A stretch of DNA of 64,000 nucleotides from Dolomedes plantarius (Eukaryota; Arthropoda; Arachnida; Araneae; Dolomedidae), in NCBI GenBank assembly GCA_907164885.2, contig OU015490.1:226541054-226605053 (forward strand), in the 5' to 3' direction. Both the position numbers and the translations under genes were made by a program. A model generated the notes under the pieces. The model had not been told where the DNA came from. It saw only the letters and a program-made list of their open reading frames with translations, and made no database searches. Of this stretch, positions 53,940 to 64,000 are shown piece after piece (within the stretch, counting starts at the first letter, position 1; each line of letters opens with the position of its first letter).

Positions 53940-56900
53940 TCAATAAACGAGTCTTTTGGGAGCGACTACGGGCCGCCCACTACGGGTATGGACGATTGGT
54001 TCGAAAGGAGAGTCAATGTTCACCTCTAAATTGTAAAGTCTTTGAACCGGTCGGATGAACTCTCCTTGCTGCGTTTTTACTCTAGCCACTCGTGAATGAC
54101 CGTCTTTTCCTGGAAATAGTTCCACTATTCGGGCTAAAGTCCACTGTGCCCGTTTTTGGTCGTTTTCAATGATGACCACATCGTTCACTGACAATGGTTT
54201 AACATCTCGGCCAGATGTTTGTTGTTTTAGTTGTCCCAAGTATTCACTCCGGAATCTCTTCCGGAGATGATCCCGGATCCCTTGTACATGTTTTATTCGG
54301 TTGTTTAACCCCTGACGGTCCACCAAATCGATGTCTTCAACATCGGACAAGCTCAGTGTCTGGAGAAACATAGCCGGAGTTAAAGGAGACGGGTCCTCCG
54401 GACTCTCTGACACATAAGTGAGAGGTCGTGTATTTATTACCTGCTCACAGTCACAGATGACGGTCAGGAGTTCTTCATAAGAAAGGACAGCCCTTCCTAA
54501 AACCTTTCTCAGAATCCGTTTTACTAACTGGATCAAGCGTTCCCACCAACCGCCCCACCAGGCGGCGGAAGGAGGATTGAACTTCCAACGGATTTTCTGC
54601 AATGTCGACGCTGCCGTAACAAGTTCCCAATCGATGGAAGAAAAAGCTGAATTAGCACCGACAAAGTTCTTTCCGTTGTCGCTATACACTGTGACAGGCC
54701 TACCTCTCCTGGAAATGAATCGCCGGAAAGATTGCAGAAACGATTCGGTTGAAAGCGACGTCACCAGCTCCAAATGTACCGCCCTGTATACTGCACAGTT
54801 GTACAAAACGATCCAAGATTTCTTAGCTCCTTTAAGGAATAAGGGGCCGGCAAGATCTACACCCGTCACTTTCAAGGCTGCAAAGTCTTGCACTCTGTCA
54901 GCTGGTAACGAAATCGGTATGGACTCTGTCTTAGTGGCATTAAACCTTTTGCACCGTACGCAACGGTGTATAACAGCTCTGATTGTTCTTCTAGCCTTGA
55001 TGATCCAAAACCGCTCGCGTAAACTAGACATCAACAGGGTGACCCCAGCATGTAACAGTCTCTGGTGTTCCCATAAAATCAGGAGATGTACTACCCGATG
55101 ATCGGAAGGTAAAAGTACCGGGTACTTAAAATCATCTGTATCATGTCTGTACATCACTTGAGTTTTTACTCTGATAATGCCCTGTTCGTCAACCAGTGTT
55201 CGAAGGTTCTTAAAACACGGTTTTTCATTTTTCGAAAATGATTCTTTCTGTATCAGAATGAAAATTGTTTCTTCAGCTTTCTTAAGTTCCGAGATCGACA
55301 GTTCAATTTCTTTACATATGTCTGTTTGTCTAACGTTGTTCAAAAAACGTAATATCCACGCAACTAATCTCAAAATTCTCGGGAATGAAGAGAAATAACG
55401 ATAAAACCAATCATTCGGCACGAAAATCCCTTCAGTGGCGGCAAGCACCGATTTTCTCTTTTCGGAGTTCACTACTTCTTCGTCAGGTTTCTCAACCTCG
55501 GAGGGCCACGACTCCTCAGGTCCTTTCAGCCAGTTGGGTCCCTCCCACCATTTTGATCGAAGAAAGTGCTCTACTGAACAGCCTCTCGAAGGCAGATCTG
55601 CTGAATTTAGTTCAGTCGGAACATAACGCTACTCTTCTACTTTTGTCAACGTACGGATTTCCTGTACTCGATTCCAAACGAAAGTGCCCCACTGAACATC
55701 TCTCCGGATCCAAGTCAGTGCTGTTGTGGAATCACACCAAAAGAATCGTTTTATTCCAGCAATTCTTAAATCCGAAGTTACTGTGTTTCCCAGTCTGGCT
55801 CCTATAGTACAGCCCAGCAACTCTAACCTTGGAATAGTTACGTTCTTAAGTGGATAAACTCGTGTGCGTGATTGCACTAAATTAACACTAATATGTTCAT
55901 TTGTTTTTATCCTTATAAAAATAGCAGTAGCATATGCTTGCCTACTCGCGTCACAAAAAACATGCAGGCTGATATCTTCGGGTATCGAACCCCGAACCTC
56001 CATCCATCTCGGAATCTTAATTTCTTTCAGTAATGTCATCTTCGTTAGCCACGTAGAAAACTGCTTTTCTAACGGTTCTGGGAGTTTCTCGTCCCAACTC
56101 AATTTTTGTTTCCAGCATTCTTGTAAGGCCAATTTTGGGAAAAGAGTAACGGGAGAAGTGAAGCCCATGGGATCGAACAATTTATTCGTGCATGAAAGTA
56201 GGGACCTTTTACTAGCGACCATGTTCCCTTCCGTCTTCGTTTCTATTTTACATGACAACGTGTCATCTTTTAGATTCCAATCTAGCCCTAAAACACAAAC
56301 ATTTTCCTCTAACCCCGCCTGAGAAATTACCTCACTTTCTCCGTTCGTCCTCCATCCCCTTAAATTAAACTTTGCGGCCGAAAGCAGCGTCCGCGAAAGC
56401 ATCACAAATTTGTCTAGTTCTTCAACTGTCTTGAAACTCACAAGACAATTGTCTACATAAAATGACTCCTTTAAAGTTTTTGCAGTGTCTAAAAAACACT
56501 CCGTAGCATTATCTAAGTGACAATTTAGAGTAGCCGCCAACAAAAAAGGACTACACGTAAGCCCGAAAACCACCCGTCGGTGGCGATAAACCTTAATATC
56601 CTTCTCATTCACACCTTTCCACAAAACCCGTAAAAAATCCCTATCCTCTTCTCTAATACTTATTTGTAGAAAGGCCTTCTCTATGTCCGAAACTACTCCT
56701 ACCGGAAACTTCCGGAAGCGATTTATCAACGAGGGTATGATTTCGAGGAGGTTCGGACCCGTTTCTAGACATTCGTTTAACGAGACAGTTCCTTTACTAT
56801 GTGCTGACGCGTCGAAAACCGGCCTAACTTTCGTAGTACCAGCTTCCTTAAAAATTGGACGGTGGGGAAGATAATGTTCATTAGGTACATCATTACGTAC

Positions 56901-57706
56901 CTCCTCAATAATATTATCCGCCAACCAGTTATCAAATACCTCCTGATAGGCCCCAATTTTATTCGAGTGCATTAGTTTCTTCCGAGTAGTCTCTAGGCGT
57001 TTTTCCGCCAATTCTCGGTTGCTAGGTAACCTAGAACGATCTAAAACCCATGGTAGTGCAACCTCATATCTACCTTCGGAATCTACTCTCAACCTTTTCT
57101 CAAAATGTAGCATACTCTCTTTTTGCAACTCTATTTTTGTTTTCGCTTCGACCGGGTCAGTTATTCCTATAGTATCTAATTTCCAAAAATTTTCTGCTGA
57201 TCTCTCGTTCAACAGTAACGAAACACATGTGTGGGTATCCTTCTCGTTAAAATTTGGTACTTTTCCCATGATGACCCATCCCAATTTTGTTTGCATAGCT
57301 ACGGGACCACTCTTTAAACATCTTAATTTTCCAGTAAATAATTTTCCCGCGACGTCAGAACCGATAAGCATTTTTATTTCATCTCCCACTTCCGGAAAAC
57401 AACCCTGCATATCATTCACATAAATACCATAAGTTTTTAATTCCTCTGACAACGACCCATTTGAGGATATCCTTTTTACATCTGAACAAATAATTGCTTT
57501 ATTTAAACATAACATCTCACAACTAAAATCATTATCAAGACTATTTACACACATGTTATACATGCGATGTAACTCTTCACCTGTCTGTACGCCACCGAAA
57601 AGTTGATGAATTAATCTCTTTTCCCCCACGCTCTCACATCGTAAATACTCAATGACGTCATTACAAATGAACGACTGCACCGCTCCACTGTCAATTATAA
57701 CTCTTC
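53940..57706 (-). pseudogene. pol: BEL/Pao Pol polyprotein (LTR-2), one in-frame TAG
   Basis: Entered by the frameshift at 57707-57713; an internal ATG at 57680 also exists. Order: aspartic protease with IIDSGAVQSF; reverse transcriptase with FYVDNCL near 56447-56461 (YVDN where LTR-1 has YVDD); A17/RNase H region with HVFCDASRQAYA and IPRLELLGC; integrase zinc region with a CVRC motif; core GVDLAGP, YSDNGKNF and WWERLIQL; C-terminal DUF5641-like region; TAA at 53940-53942. The only break is TAG at 55629-55631, at the end of RNase H, followed in the same frame by RYVPTELNSADLPSRG. LTR-1 has Trp at the aligned stop position. Integrase would need read-through, so this copy is probably defective despite its youth. 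Confidence 0.95.
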
Positions 57707-59149
57707 GTTTTTTTGCCTGCTCCCGTTGGATATTCCAACCACTAATGTCTGCAATAAAACTCCCTCATCTTGTAAACAACTCGACGAAAGTATTTGATCA
57801 TTGCCAACCGTTTTCGCCTCCTCCCCTTTAGACTCAGAGCTTGCAAATGTCTGTTTACTCTTGTATGGCGCCGTTGGGCAAAGGATAGACAAATGACCTA
57901 CTTTCTGGCATATGCCGCATCTGACCTTCAATTTTAACCGACAGTTGCGGGAAATATGATTTCCCCCCTTTTTCAAACATACATAACAAACTCCTTTTTT
58001 ATATAACAAATCTTTCTTTTCCTGATAGGAAAGCGTTTCTGCTTTAAAGCATTTTTCTGTCGGGTGAGGCTTCTCACAGAAAAAACATAATTCTATTTTT
58101 ATCTTATTAGGCGTCGATTTTTTCTCTCCTACCCACAATTCGTGACAAGTAGGGATATCTGATTCCATTAAATCTTTATTTTTTGAACTCCTTTTGGGCT
58201 TGTTCAAACCGAAATCATCGTGCGCTAATAGCATGCGTTCTTCAGTTAATACTTCAGTTTTTAAAAACTCAAGAAGAGAATCTAAATCTGTCTTACCTCT
58301 AATTTCTGTGGACTTTTCCCGTTCTCTTTCCCAAATTCGTAATATATCCGTGGGCAAACAGGATTCAACTAGAGGGAATATTATGCTGGCATATTTATCC
58401 TTAGTGACACCAAGCGATTCCAACGCTCGTAATTTAGTCTCTAATTTGTCGTAAAGCGATGATAATGAAAATTTTTGATTTGACGTATAATTTGCCAGAA
58501 CTAACTGTAATAAATCACGAACATAAATTTGTATAAGAATCTGGGTATTTCCAAATCTAGTTCGCAAGTGCTCTATCACTTTTGAATAATTATCAGCTGT
58601 GCAGGGGTAACTGTTCACAATCTCGCGTGCTTTGGAATTCGGGATCGTTGACTGTATTAAATACACAAATTTCGAGTGCTCGTCCAACGTATCGTCTTCA
58701 TGAATTTTTATGAAGGTATTCCAGAAGTTTAGCCACTTTCGGGGGTCTCCATCAAATTGAATTAAATTAATTTTCGGCAACCTGATTTGAACTTGCGAAA
58801 TTCTAGCTTCGGTTTCGTTTTCACTATTTTCTTCTACTTGACTTTTTTGACCTCTTGACGAACAAATTTGCTTTGCTTCTGTCTTTATTTGTACGAATTT
58901 TTCCACATATACTTCACAAGCTTCGAATTCTTGAGCGTATTCTTTCTCTTTTGCTCCTGAAGTTAATAAGGCATCTAGCAGTTCTTGATTAATTTCTCGG
59001 AGCCGGTTTGACTTATCCGTCAACTGTTCCAGACTTATTTCGATGTCTGTCATTCTTGGTTCTTTTTCTGCTAATTTTTCCTTAAGGAGATTATATACTT
59101 TTGTAAACGCCGTACGGAGCGGTGCTCTCTTAATCTTCAATAGCTCCAT
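57695..59149 (-). CDS. gag: BEL/Pao Gag protein (LTR-2)
   Basis: 484 residues, intact, starting at ATG 59149 about 60 bases after the 5' LTR. Residues 1-110 are charged and probably helical. From about 120 to 290 lies the DUF1759-type Gag core (RLPKINLIQFDGDPRKWLNF). Three zinc knuckles follow at about 355-425: CFFCEKPHPTEKC (CX2CX3HX4C), CYVCLKKGGNHISRNC (CX2CX5HX4C) and CGICQKVGHLSILC (CX2CX4HX4C). The last codons before the TAA at 57695-57697 overlap a slippery A AAA AAC at 57707-57713, where a -1 shift would enter the protease frame. Gag would form the particle and bind RNA. Unlike the LTR-1 copy, Gag is not fused in frame to Pol. Confidence 0.95.
   Translation of the reverse strand: MELLKIKRAPLRTAFTKVYNLLKEKLAEKEPRMTDIEISLEQLTDKSNRLREINQELLDALLTSGAKEKEYAQEFEACEVYVEKFVQIKTEAKQICSSRGQKSQVEENSENETEARISQVQIRLPKINLIQFDGDPRKWLNFWNTFIKIHEDDTLDEHSKFVYLIQSTIPNSKAREIVNSYPCTADNYSKVIEHLRTRFGNTQILIQIYVRDLLQLVLANYTSNQKFSLSSLYDKLETKLRALESLGVTKDKYASIIFPLVESCLPTDILRIWEREREKSTEIRGKTDLDSLLEFLKTEVLTEERMLLAHDDFGLNKPKRSSKNKDLMESDIPTCHELWVGEKKSTPNKIKIELCFFCEKPHPTEKCFKAETLSYQEKKDLLYKKGVCYVCLKKGGNHISRNCRLKLKVRCGICQKVGHLSILCPTAPYKSKQTFASSESKGEEAKTVGNDQILSSSCLQDEGVLLQTLVVGISNGSRQKNEEL
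57707..57713 (-). promoter_or_regulatory. A AAA AAC -1 ribosomal frameshift heptamer
   Basis: In the Gag frame the codons read CAA AAA AAC, giving X XXY YYZ as A AAA AAC. A one-base backward shift enters the frame encoding RRVIIDSGAVQSF, the protease with its DSG active site. Gag stops four codons past the heptamer. I did not find a convincing downstream stem or pseudoknot by eye. Confidence 0.8.
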
Positions 59150-59207
59150 TTTTCAATAAATAATTAATCTTCCATCAATAATCAATCCTGCCGTGCTGCG
59201 CCACTAA

Positions 59208-59545
59208 TGTCGGGATACACTGAAATTGGCTGATTTAATCCACTGACGTTAGAAAATGGTTCGGGGACACCTACCCGGTGTCTCTTGATATACCGATGGA
59301 AGATACTTGAGACTGTCTTTTTCCTGTTTTATTCTATATCCTTTTCTATACATATAATACCTTTGAGACAATACCCAGGATTGCTCGATGTTCTCTCTCG
59401 GAGAATCACAGTTGTACTACCAAAAACAAAAACCATATACCGACGCGCATGCGTCATGACTTCTCCCAATCAGCCTCTTCGAAAACATCTGAAGAGACGG
59501 GGAGGTTTCTCCCTCTATTGGGCAGAATGTGTATGAAAACTGACA
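59208..59545 (-). repeat. 5' LTR of LTR-2
   Basis: 338 bp, one difference from the other LTR. Confidence 0.96.
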
Positions 59546-59735
59546 ATAACAAACTTACGAAACATGATTCAACGAATTGAAACTACAGGGACTGTAGCGC
59601 CGCAACCAGGGCGGGGACGCAAGACGCTTAGTCAGCAGCAAGTTGAACAATTTGCAATTGCTATTGCCGAACAGAAGATGTTCAAGGTACCAGCAGTGCT
59701 CGGGCAATATCCCGAAATACGCAGATCCCATACTC

Positions 59736-60350
59736 CAGCGGTTCTCAACCTGGGGGGCGCGCCTCCCTGGGGGGGGGGCGTAGAAGAATTTCAAGGGAGG
59801 CGTGAGTTGTTTTTTTTAAAGTAAAATAAAAAGTAAAACTAACTGTAATTTACTGTACTCAATTTTGCGGTCACAATGTAACCGTAACGTATTTTCGACA
59901 TACGAACACGAACACGAACACGATAATTGTCGTACCTCTGGACATTGAAAGTAACCTGAGGTGTGCTTTGTCACAGTTACAACCTAATATTGAAAAACTT
60001 GTCGAGGACAAACAGTGCCAACCCTCTCATGTTGTGAAAGTGACTGGTATTACATGCCAACCTCACCTAGACCCTTGGTTACCTTAAATATATTTTATCT
60101 GTATTTAATATTTTGATTTCATATGTTCTAATAATAATATGTTCCAAAATTACGATATGAGTAGTAATATTAAATTTTGCGTATGGAATTATATATTCTA
60201 TATTTTCATTTAATAACCAGCTTCAGTTTCAAATTCTGACTGTACTACTTGTATTGACCACATATGGTGGTGGTGGTGGTGGTAGGGGAGGCGTGACCTC
60301 ACATCAGTGTTCAAAGGGGGGCACAGAGCCTGAAAGGTTGAGAACCCCTG
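59736..60350. mobile_element. hAT-type MITE
   Basis: A perfect 8-bp duplication CCATACTC flanks it (59728-59735 and 60351-60358), as in hAT elements. The left end CAGCGGTTCTCAACCTGGGG and the reverse-complemented right end CAGGGGTTCTCAACCTTTCA match the widespread hAT terminal motif CAG-GGTTCTCAACC. It is 615 bp with no transposase. Internal simple repeats: a G run near 59770 and (GGT)6 near 60264-60283. It is inserted in the mariner-like transposase remnant. Confidence 0.93.
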
Positions 60351-60742
60351 CCATACTCAATGGTGCGGGTCCCATACTCAAAGATCCTGCACCAGATGTT
60401 GAAGTTTTACCCGTATAAAATCTCTTCTGTTCCAGAATTGCTCCCTGGCAATGCGGCCAACCTATAAAAATCATTTGTTGTTAATAAAATCCTTGTGCGC
60501 TGAGTCGTTTGGCATTTAGTCATTCAGTATTCACACTAATGCACTTTTGCAGCACAGACATTTCCATTGGTGGCGACTTTTTGTACTATTTTGTTATTTT
60601 TTATTTTTATTTATTTATTTATTTAAGAAATCGAAATCCCATGGTCTACTATGTATACCCATCAAATTTGATTATGTTTCCTCCAATATTTTACACGCTA
60701 AAGGGATATGAATACCTCACTTTATTTTATAACCTCCCTGTA

Positions 60743-61658
60743 TGTTTTCTAACTAAATCGTATGGAAATTTGAGGATAGATAGATGCAAAAATGTCTGCT
60801 GAGAGTCCTGATCCCTGCATTAAAGCCTACACAGAACAATTTAAAAAAATTCTTTTCATATGACATATATGTGTTCGAAATATAAATGCCCGTATATACA
60901 AGTAACATAATTTTACTCTTCAAATTTTTTATACTTTAAGAATGTTAAACTATAAACTATACTTTAAAATGTTAAGCAGACTCTATTATGCAGCACAATG
61001 CAATTCGCATTTTCTACACCGAAATAGTTAGTTAGTACATCGATTGAATAATTTACATTATTTTAGCGTATGATGAATTTTAAATTTCAGTTAGATGAAT
61101 TTACATTTAGAATTAGAACTTCTATTAATAAATTTTGTTTTTCTTTGAAATTCTGTACTTTGAGTTATTAGATATTACTTTAGTATATAATACATATTTT
61201 GTCTTCAATTTTTTTTTTTCAGTTTCGGGATAAATTAATTTTGATAAAATTATATCAAAATCTGAAATAGTGCCCCTTTGTTCTATAATTTTGAATTCTA
61301 GAATGTTAATAATACTTGGAAGCATTTTTTTAATGATCGAAGATGCATACTTTCTAGCACGCGCTATCAGAATTTAAACATATAGGATTTTAACATTTGC
61401 ATCTCTTTTAATTGATACTTGCTATCTTACCTATTTAAAGACAGTTGTGAGCGACTTATAAACCCCAGGGACAAAACATCTCCATATTTGAATTTACAAT
61501 ACCGTGATAAGAATCGAGAAAATGTATGCGGTTTTTAAAGTTTTCTGAAAATAATTGAATTTTTTTAAAAATTACTGTCTGGGATCACTCTAAATTGAAT
61601 GCAGCACGTCTAACAACCATACATCGTAATTATTAAAGCGATATTTTGTGCCAGTAAT
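60743..61658. other. AT-rich intervening sequence
   Basis: Nothing recognised. Confidence 0.5.
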
Positions 61659-61890
61659 TTTCAACGTAGGATAAAGTTCCTCCATAACGGTCCTCCTGTA
61701 ATCAAAATTTCAGACGTGAAAACCGTCCGTCGACGCGAGTTCTAATCTTGGCAGTGCGCCAAACACAGTCTGCATCTCTTGGGCAAGCAGTAAAGAGTTA
61801 AAAAGAAAATATACATAACACATAAATACATACAAGTGGTAAGCAACGAAAAGTAATCCTATGTTAATAACCCGCGGTAGTTTCGTGAGA
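61659..61890. repeat. MITE-like repeat, copy 2 (no microsatellite expansion)
   Basis: Matches the unique parts of 33801-34230: CAACGTAGGAT, ATAACGGTCCTCC, CTTGGCAGTGCGCC, CTTGGGCAAGCAGTAAA, GGTAAGCAACGAAAAGTAAT and CCCGCGGTAGTTTCGTGAG. In place of the long TA/GATA array it has a short ATATACATAACACATAAATA sequence. Confidence 0.8.
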
Positions 61891-63439
61891 AGATACTACA
61901 TGAATTTCTTTTTTTTTTTTTCCATTTTCATAAATACAAAAAACCCAGATATTATACGAGAGACAGGTTGACAAGTAACATGTGATATTTACGAATATTA
62001 TCTTTCAACTGATGGTTAAATGACTATTACTTGTCTGTTACCCGTCAAATGGATTTCACCTGTCATCTTAGATATGAAAATATATCCAGTGGTTATCAAA
62101 TTGTATTTATTTTACCTTACTTATTAATGCAATGAATATTTTTACTGGATATATCAATGAAAAATATCAGAATCGAAATCTGCAAAGAATATTTGGAAAC
62201 ATACTGGTATGTTTTTACCTTATGATATCGCAAGGAATATGGAAAATTTTGCTGATGACATAAAGACACAACATCGTAAGCTTATAAATTAAATATATTA
62301 AAAATTAATATATTATAAATATATTAAATGAAAATATTTAATATAGATTTAATTAATATATTATATGTGAATCTATTTTTAATATATTTAACTAAATATA
62401 TTAAAAATCTATTCACAGATGTAAGAAATATTTGATTAGGATAGCGTGTAAATTAGAAAGTAAATGATTAACGTTGCTTACATAAATACAACTGTTTTTC
62501 TGGATTTGATAGCTCAGTTTCAAGCTTTTTCCTTCAGATTTTCAACCATTTGAATTTATTTACCATTCTATTATAACATTGCATTAAGAGATGAAAACAT
62601 AATTTTATGTATTTTTCCGTTTTGTTTCAAATTTTTTAAATTAGGATTTGTCATAATTTTTATTTAATGGAAAACAAGGAAAATTATTATAACCCAGTTG
62701 TTTATGATTTTTTTACTTATTTTTATTGTTTCCCTTAAACTTTAATTCAGTTTGTAATGATAGTATTGACTCAATATTAATTTGTAGGCAATTTTAACTT
62801 TTACGACAGTTTCCAAATCAGAACAATATTTTCATTAATAATCTCGTCTACTGAGGAACTCGTGCTTTCAAGTTGTTTTCCTTTCATATTGGATATTCAG
62901 AGGATAAAATGTCTTGTTATAGATTACCATTGTCTATTACAATGCAAATTTATTACCATTTGTTTTCGACTATTTTTATAAAAGTTTCTCTTTGATGATA
63001 ACATATTTTTTAAGAGTTATCAAAACATTGCTCCAGAAATTCATATTTTGAAAATATTTTTGAAAATTTCAAAAATAAGTGTATGTCAATAATTTAATCA
63101 TATATTTCATCAATTAAAATGAAAATCTTCATACTGATATAAAACGATAAATAATTATTTTCCCCAAAGTAGAATGAACAATATTTCTATGCGTGAAACC
63201 ATAGAATCATAAAATAAATTAATTAATAAAATATATTAATTTTATCTATATTTAACTGTTATTTAAACTTCAAAGGTAACTTCTAATTCAGATTAGTATA
63301 TTGAACAAGAGTATCTTCAATGCAGTTCCATTTACAATTCAATAGCTAGATTATTGTATAAACGTATAAATGTATTCATTCTTATTTTCAAAGTTAAAAT
63401 ATTACTGTCGTACTAATATAACTCAAGCGTACCATATCC
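61891..63439. other. AT-rich intervening sequence
   Basis: Between about 62288 and 62415 ATATATTAA-type motifs form imperfect inverted repeats. No gene recognised. Confidence 0.5.
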
Positions 63440-63874
63440 CACGACCTGGTTCCATTCCGCTTCAGTCCAGTTTCCTCGTGCGCGGCAAAACTCCAAACGG
63501 AGGCGTCGATGGGTGGGCGTCAAGGGCAGCACACGTAATGGGCACCGCGATACCAACTGTCCTTCAGCCAGGCGCCTTCGTATGGTTCGAGAAGACACAG
63601 AGGCCCCTAGTGAAGGTGCTACCTGTGCCTGGATGGCGGCCGATGAAGCAGTTGGCTGTACGCGTGCATTTCTTACGATATGGCGGTCTTCTCGACGACT
63701 GGTCTGTCGAGGAAGTCCTGAGCCTGGTCTTCGTGTACATGACATCTCTCGGGTCCACTGGTCCCAACACCTCCTCACAACACAATCAGAGCGGCCTAAT
63801 TGACGAGCTACTCGCCTAGCTGACCACCCAGCTTTCATCGTCCCGACGATTCTCCCCCTCTCAAACTGCGACAA
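63440..63874 (-). pseudogene. Tc1-family transposase, N-terminal half, 3'-truncated
   Basis: From ATG 63874 the frame reads MSQFERGRIVGTMKAGWSAR, then VARQLGRSDCVVRRCWDQW (first helix-turn-helix), RRPGSGLPRQTSRREDRHI (GRPR-like AT-hook linker) and SSRTIRRRLAEGQL (second helix-turn-helix). It ends with EWNQVV, just before the FxDESRF motif that should carry the first catalytic Asp. At 63440 the similarity stops abruptly and AT-rich DNA follows, so the catalytic domain and left end are missing. It is a different subfamily from the copies at 4319 and 22790. No activity expected. Confidence 0.88.
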
Positions 63875-64000
63875 CTGCTTATATTGTGTTCGAACACGGC
63901 GTAATTTTATGTCTATCTCAGCTCTTTCTTTGTAAATGATTCAGCACATCAAACAAGCTTTGGTTACCTGTTTTATACTCCACAGAGTACGATGTTCAAC
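63875..64000. other. Possible 5' flank of the truncated Tc1 copy
   Basis: Upstream non-coding sequence of the Tc1 remnant. The TIR, if present, is not identifiable and may lie beyond the window. Confidence 0.3.

Larger units (their letters stand above)
53374..59545 (-). mobile_element. BEL/Pao LTR retrotransposon (LTR-2), very young copy, minus strand
   Basis: LTRs of 338 bp at 53374-53711 and 59208-59545 differ at one base (A at 53500, C at 59334). The 5-bp duplication ATAAC flanks the element (53369-53373 and 59546-59550). On the coding strand a purine tract AGGTGGGAGGA directly precedes the 3' LTR (53711), and a primer-binding-site-like TGGCGCAGCACGG starts four bases after the 5' LTR. 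The tRNA is not identified. Gag and Pol are in different frames. Confidence 0.97.
53246..59735 (+). pseudogene. N-terminal part of mariner-like transposase, split by the BEL/Pao insertion
   Basis: The likely start is ATG 53246 (MALTLRDRALLVKLYYQQN), a DUF4817-like helix-turn-helix start common in arthropod mariner-like transposases. The frame runs to the retrotransposon target site at 53373 and, with one ATAAC copy removed, continues without a shift at 59551 (NLRNMIQRIETTGTVAPQPG), then GRGRKTLSQQQVEQFAIAI, the second helix region. The hAT MITE cuts in at 59735. Beyond it, from about 60380, a frameshifted KILHQMLKFYPYKI fits the next segment. The catalytic Asp/Asp/Asp region is lost or unrecognisable. 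Confidence 0.85.
52977..60740 (+). mobile_element. Mariner-like element split by a BEL/Pao element and a hAT MITE
   Basis: TA at 52975-52976, left end CAGGGTGGTTATAAAATAAC. The right end at 60740, reverse-complemented, reads CAGGGAGGTTATAAAATAAA and is followed by TA. The element's own parts are 52977-53373, 59551-59735 and 60359-60740, about 960 bp after removing insertions and one copy of each target duplication. It carries the N-terminal part of a transposase and little catalytic sequence, so it was already shortened or decayed. Confidence 0.9.

Noticed and set aside
54577..55101. 174-codon plus-strand frame
   Set aside because: Antisense shadow of the integrase region of LTR-2 pol.
63370..63819. 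149-codon plus-strand frame
   Set aside because: Antisense of the truncated Tc1 transposase.

Overview
The window is AT-rich, non-coding animal DNA packed with transposable elements (TEs). I see no complete host protein-coding gene. BEL/Pao retrotransposons, Tc1/mariner, piggyBac and hAT elements together, a tRNA-derived SINE, and long AT-rich gaps with microsatellites point to an arthropod. The Tc1-type transposases look like those that crowd spider genomes, so an arachnid is my best guess, but this is inference and not a species call.

Layout. 363-1461: TTAA-flanked non-autonomous element with an internal duplication (related copy at 25089-25808). 2621-3734: decayed Tc1/mariner. 4319-5723: Tc1 element with both terminal inverted repeats (TIRs) and a broken transposase. 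7933-10245: mariner-like element with long TIRs, carrying a piggyBac element (8337-9711) inserted at TTAA. 11593-13591: near-complete but frameshifted piggyBac. 14305-20541: very young BEL/Pao retrotransposon (LTR-1). 21054-22062: internally deleted piggyBac. 22790-24064: Tc1 copy with an intact transposase but only one TIR, followed by a ~245-bp tandem repeat. 27036-31915: ~3.5-kb DNA element with ~700-bp inverted termini, split by a solo LTR (30499-31851). 33800-34200: MITE-like repeat with an expanded microsatellite. 34408-34745: tRNA-type SINE. 35593-36480: 344-bp tandem repeat. 38977-39626: duplicated 164-bp block. 40509-40596: perfect 34-bp inverted repeat. 42179-43788: mirror-image mariner with an internal 68-bp minisatellite and a TTAA MITE. 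46555-47040: LINE fragment. 47324-49842: long LTR-like element with a GC-rich centre. 50434-51277: internally deleted mariner. 52977-60740: mariner-like element broken by a second very young BEL/Pao element (LTR-2, 53374-59545, minus strand) and by a hAT MITE (59736-60350). 63440-63874: truncated Tc1 transposase.

How the parts relate. The region is a TE accumulation zone with nested insertions, and most target-site duplications (TSDs) are still readable: TTAA for piggyBac-type, TA for Tc1/mariner, 5 bp for LTR elements, 8 bp for hAT. This gives a relative order: old mariner/Tc1 and piggyBac layers first, then MITEs and tandem duplications, then two BEL/Pao insertions whose LTR pairs each differ at one site. 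LTR-1 encodes Gag and Pol in one frame. LTR-2 separates Gag from protease by a canonical A AAA AAC -1 frameshift heptamer. Both young BEL/Pao copies carry in-frame stops; two of the three stops lie exactly where the other copy has tryptophan. No novel defence, biosynthetic or signalling system is visible. The most informative observations are about TE structure and TE inactivation.
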